A DNA stretch of 64,000 bases. Origin: Erodium maritimum. Lineage: Eukaryota; Streptophyta; Magnoliopsida; Geraniales; Geraniaceae. The DNA lies in contig OY997588.1 of assembly GCA_963921825.1 (NCBI GenBank), positions 11,050,001 through 11,114,000 on the forward strand. Direction: 5' to 3'. Below are positions 61,461 to 64,000 of the stretch, piece after piece (position 1 is the stretch's first letter; each line of letters starts with the position of its first letter). Below the pieces are notes generated by a model, which made no database searches, had not been told where the DNA came from, and worked only from the letters and a program-made list of their open reading frames with translations. A program made the position numbers and the translations under genes.

Positions 61461-61883
61461 TTGTCATTCTTTTTAATATTTATAAAAATCACTCAATACA
61501 CATGAAAGGAAAAACATATTAAGTTGTACCAAACATTGTTTAACAGTAACGGATTTAAGAGTACATATCCATAAAAAATAATATATCAAAATGGAGATAA
61601 AATCTAAATGTCCTTAACAAAAACTTAAGACATAATAAACAAGAGGACCGAAGTCCTGAGCTCCATAATATAGTCTGAGTCCCCCTCAGAGTACCCGACG
61701 CTCTTGGATCCGTAGAAATAGTCTGCTTAATCTTCACAGACACAAAACTAATTAAGATCTCATCTGACCATCACACAACCAAAGGGAAATTCAAACACAC
61801 ATAAAAACCCAAAACATAAAACAAGCCCATATAACATAAAAAGAATTAATAATAACGCCAACTGAAAAGGAAATGAGCCTCTC
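61461..61883. other. AT-rich spacer
   Basis: No feature recognised; a possible continuation of the hAT relic. Confidence 0.3.
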
Positions 61884-62183
61884 ATGCCGCCTCCACGAGA
61901 ATGTCCAATTGGCAATAAGGCCGCGAAGAGGAAGGGGAAGAGTTTGGCGGACAGAGCATCGTATCTCGTCCAAATGGATCAGAGGAGGTGTGAGAAGGCG
62001 AAACTTACCGTGGCTCTTGACCAGAAAGTTGATTATATGCAGGAAGTTAAAGATATGAAGGTTACAGACACATCCGATTTTACTCTGAAACAGAAGGAGC
62101 ATCATTTGGGAATGCTGCAGGTATGGATGACTCAAATTCGAAAATTTCAGAAACAAATCGACCACATTAATAGGGATGCCTAA
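61884..62183 (+). pseudogene. NAM-associated C-terminal domain fragment (PIF/Harbinger ORF1-like)
   Basis: A 99-aa frame starts MPPPRECPIGNKAAKRKGKS. PIGxKAAKRKGK is the signature that opens the NAM-associated C-terminal domain in plant proteins often annotated as glutathione S-transferase T3-like, which are mostly the Myb/SANT-type accessory ORF of PIF/Harbinger transposons. The rest is a charged, probably helical stretch ending FQKQIDHINRDA. The upstream Myb-like DNA-binding part is absent, so this is a fragment. It might be exapted, but nothing here shows that. Confidence 0.55.
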
Positions 62184-62231
62184 TCATGTAAAAAAAATTA
62201 GATATGTACTTTTTAAATTTTGTATTTTATT

Positions 62232-62691
62232 GGGATAATTCCACCTCAGTACCCTAAATGTTTCATATTTCATTTAGAGTACCCTAAATCTTTTTTGTGT
62301 CACCTCAGTACCCTAAACTTTCATTAATTCATTTAGAGTACCCTAAATCTTTTTTGTGTCACCTCGGTACCCTAAACTTTCATTAATTCCATTTTAGTAC
62401 TCACCGTTAACTTTACATATGATTTTCCACCCAAAACAGGTAAAATGACCATACTACCTCTCACCAACAACCAAAATTATGGTAAAATTAACGATGAGTA
62501 CTAAAATGAAATTAATGAAAGTTTAGGGTACTGGAATTAATAAAAATTTAAGGTATTGAGGTGACACAAAAAAGATTTAGGGTACTCTAAATGAAATATG
62601 AAAGATTTAGGGTACTGAGATGACACAAAAAAGATTTAGGGTACTCTAAATGAAATATGAAATATTTAAGGTATTGAGGTGGAATTTTCTC
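62232..62691. repeat. 460-bp foldback MITE with arms of about 190 bp
   Basis: The left end GGGATAATTCCACCTCAGTA and the right end TGAGGTGGAATTTTCTC are inverted copies. Complementarity continues inward through CCCTAAATCTTTTTTGTGTCACCTC and CCCTAAACTTTCATTAATT to a centre near 62445. Each arm itself contains a repeat of 59 bp (for example ACCCTAAATC at 62281 and 62340). The transcript would fold into one long hairpin. The ends resemble Mutator-type MITEs; a clear 9-bp target duplication was not found. Confidence 0.8.
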
Positions 62692-64000
62692 TAGAGTACG
62701 AATTTGTCGACGTCAATTCTTTTTCCTCTCCCTCTCCTCCCTCAGTCTTCTAAATCTGCCCTGATCGACGATGCATCCGACCCTAAATCTGCCCTAATCG
62801 GTATCGCCGAATACAGGCAAAATCACATGGACTGCTTAGTTTTTTTTTTTGGCACCAAGACTGCTTAGTTAATAAACAGACTGAACAAGAATCAATGAAT
62901 CAGCAAATCAACATATGAATCATGATACATGGTTAACATTAAAGTAACATGAACAACAGATGAGATAGAGAAAAAAAATCAAATTTTATCCTAGATCGAG
63001 ATCTGAACCAAACATATGAATCATGATACATGGTTATCATTCCAACTCAAATAAATTTATAGTTCTAACACAAACCCGGAACATAAGAGATGAGAAACAA
63101 CAAATATGTGATAGAAAAAAATCAAGTTTTATCCTTGATCGAGATCTGAACCAAACGTTGATAAAATCAACCAATCAAAGAGGTTTCGAGATCGAGGTCT
63201 GAGAGAGATTTTGCCGAAGAAGCGGAGGCGGATGAATCTAGGACTAGAGTTTGTTAGCTGCTTACGAACCAAAAGTCAGATCTGCTCAGACTGACAAACA
63301 TGCTATTTCGTCCCTTCTGAACTAAAGTACATGAACCCTTCCCAATCCTCTTTCCATGAGAAACTGTAACAATCCTACCGTATTCTTCGTATAAGGATAG
63401 GAGCTCGTGGCAAAAGTTGGGGAAGGAGAAAGCCATGGCTTACTCGGTTTTTGATGCTTTGTAGTACCTCATATTTTTTTTATTCATGAAGCTGGATGGC
63501 TTATTGGTTTATCTTCAAAAACCTGTTAAAAATATGAAATTGGTTAATTGTAAAAAATACCTTTCATTAGCCTTCATATTTTCAGATTTTCATTATTTTT
63601 TTAATTATTAACTTTGACCATTCATTAAGTCATTATTTTCACATCTATCGTTAAAAATATCTCAAGATCGGGTTCAAATTGAGGGAGAGGGTCATGAGGG
63701 ATGTGAGAGGTGACCATTTGTAGATGAATAGGAGTCCAGGAAATAGGGGCTAATCAATGGTGGGATGGATCGTGTGTCGGATGATGCAAATTGAAAGGCA
63801 ATGTAAAGCGTATTAGGGGCATGAACCTTGTCAAATGCGTGATACGAAACGAATATAACATGAGGAATAAAGACGCTTCCTGCATAGGAAAGCTCGGAGG
63901 AATTTTATGGTTAGTATAGGCTTAAATTTCTCGTAATGATGATTCTTTGTGAGACAAAAATAAGGAGTGTCATTCTGAAGGACATAGGTGGGAAGATGGT
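62692..64000. other. Intergenic with local direct repeats
   Basis: CATATGAATCATGATACATGG occurs at about 62911 and 63014, and a block from GATAGA(G)AAAAAAATCAA to GATCGAGATCTGAACCAAAC occurs near 62964 and 63112. A 60-codon minus-strand frame (63254-63436, MAFSFPNFCHELLSLYEEYG) has gene-like composition and could be a first exon or relic, but I do not recognise it. The rest to the window end shows nothing. Confidence 0.35.

Overview
This 64 kb window is nuclear DNA of a flowering plant, most likely a eudicot. The genes are plant families with many small GT-AG introns, intergenic DNA is AT-rich, and the second half holds plant-type Ty3/gypsy elements, LINE pieces, PIF/Harbinger relics and MITEs. 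Species cannot be told from sequence alone.

Region 1 (1-38 kb) is gene-rich. In order: an intronless AVT3-type vacuolar amino acid transporter (7-1269, +); an SR-protein kinase SRPK (2494-6112, +, 4 coding exons, 442 aa); a plant-specific basic, Ala-rich nuclear-type protein (8539-9645, -); a subtilase of the SBT5/AIR3 type (13830-17522, +, 11 exons, 793 aa); the mismatch-repair/meiotic protein MLH3 (19333-28283, +, 26 coding exons, 1225 aa); the GPI-anchor enzyme subunit PIG-H (29515-31780, -, 5 coding exons, 193 aa); and the WUSCHEL-related homeobox gene WOX13 (35394-38145, -, 3 exons, 260 aa). Exon models were assembled by hand from splice sites and conserved protein blocks; each sums to a whole number of codons. 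SRPK, the Ala-rich protein, MLH3, PIG-H and WOX13 appear, from memory, in the same order as one Arabidopsis chromosome 4 block (around At4g35500-At4g35550). The subtilase looks like an insertion into that block, next to LINE and LTR debris.

Region 2 (39-46 kb) is a nest: a 5'-truncated LINE (minus strand, RNase H and zinc-binding remnants) split by a young chromovirus of Reina type (39901-45600) with 287-bp LTRs and a CCTTC target duplication.

Region 3 (46.5-47.7 kb, -) holds one unrecognised plant gene with a frame break.

Region 4 (48,969-59,768) is a 10.8 kb minus-strand gypsy-type element with very long LTRs, an AAAGT target duplication and no long coding frame: a young but non-autonomous or decayed copy.

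Region 5 (60-64 kb) is repeat-rich: a hAT-like end, a NAM-associated/PIF ORF1-like coding fragment, and a 460-bp foldback MITE able to form a long hairpin.

The host genes are independent housekeeping or developmental loci and do not form a functional cluster. No CRISPR array, rRNA gene or confident tRNA gene was seen. No wholly new system could be demonstrated; the most unusual items are the 16-nt MLH3 microexon, the 113-bp GC-rich tandem repeat, the coding-poor but young gypsy element with gene-like LTR segments, and the long-hairpin MITE.
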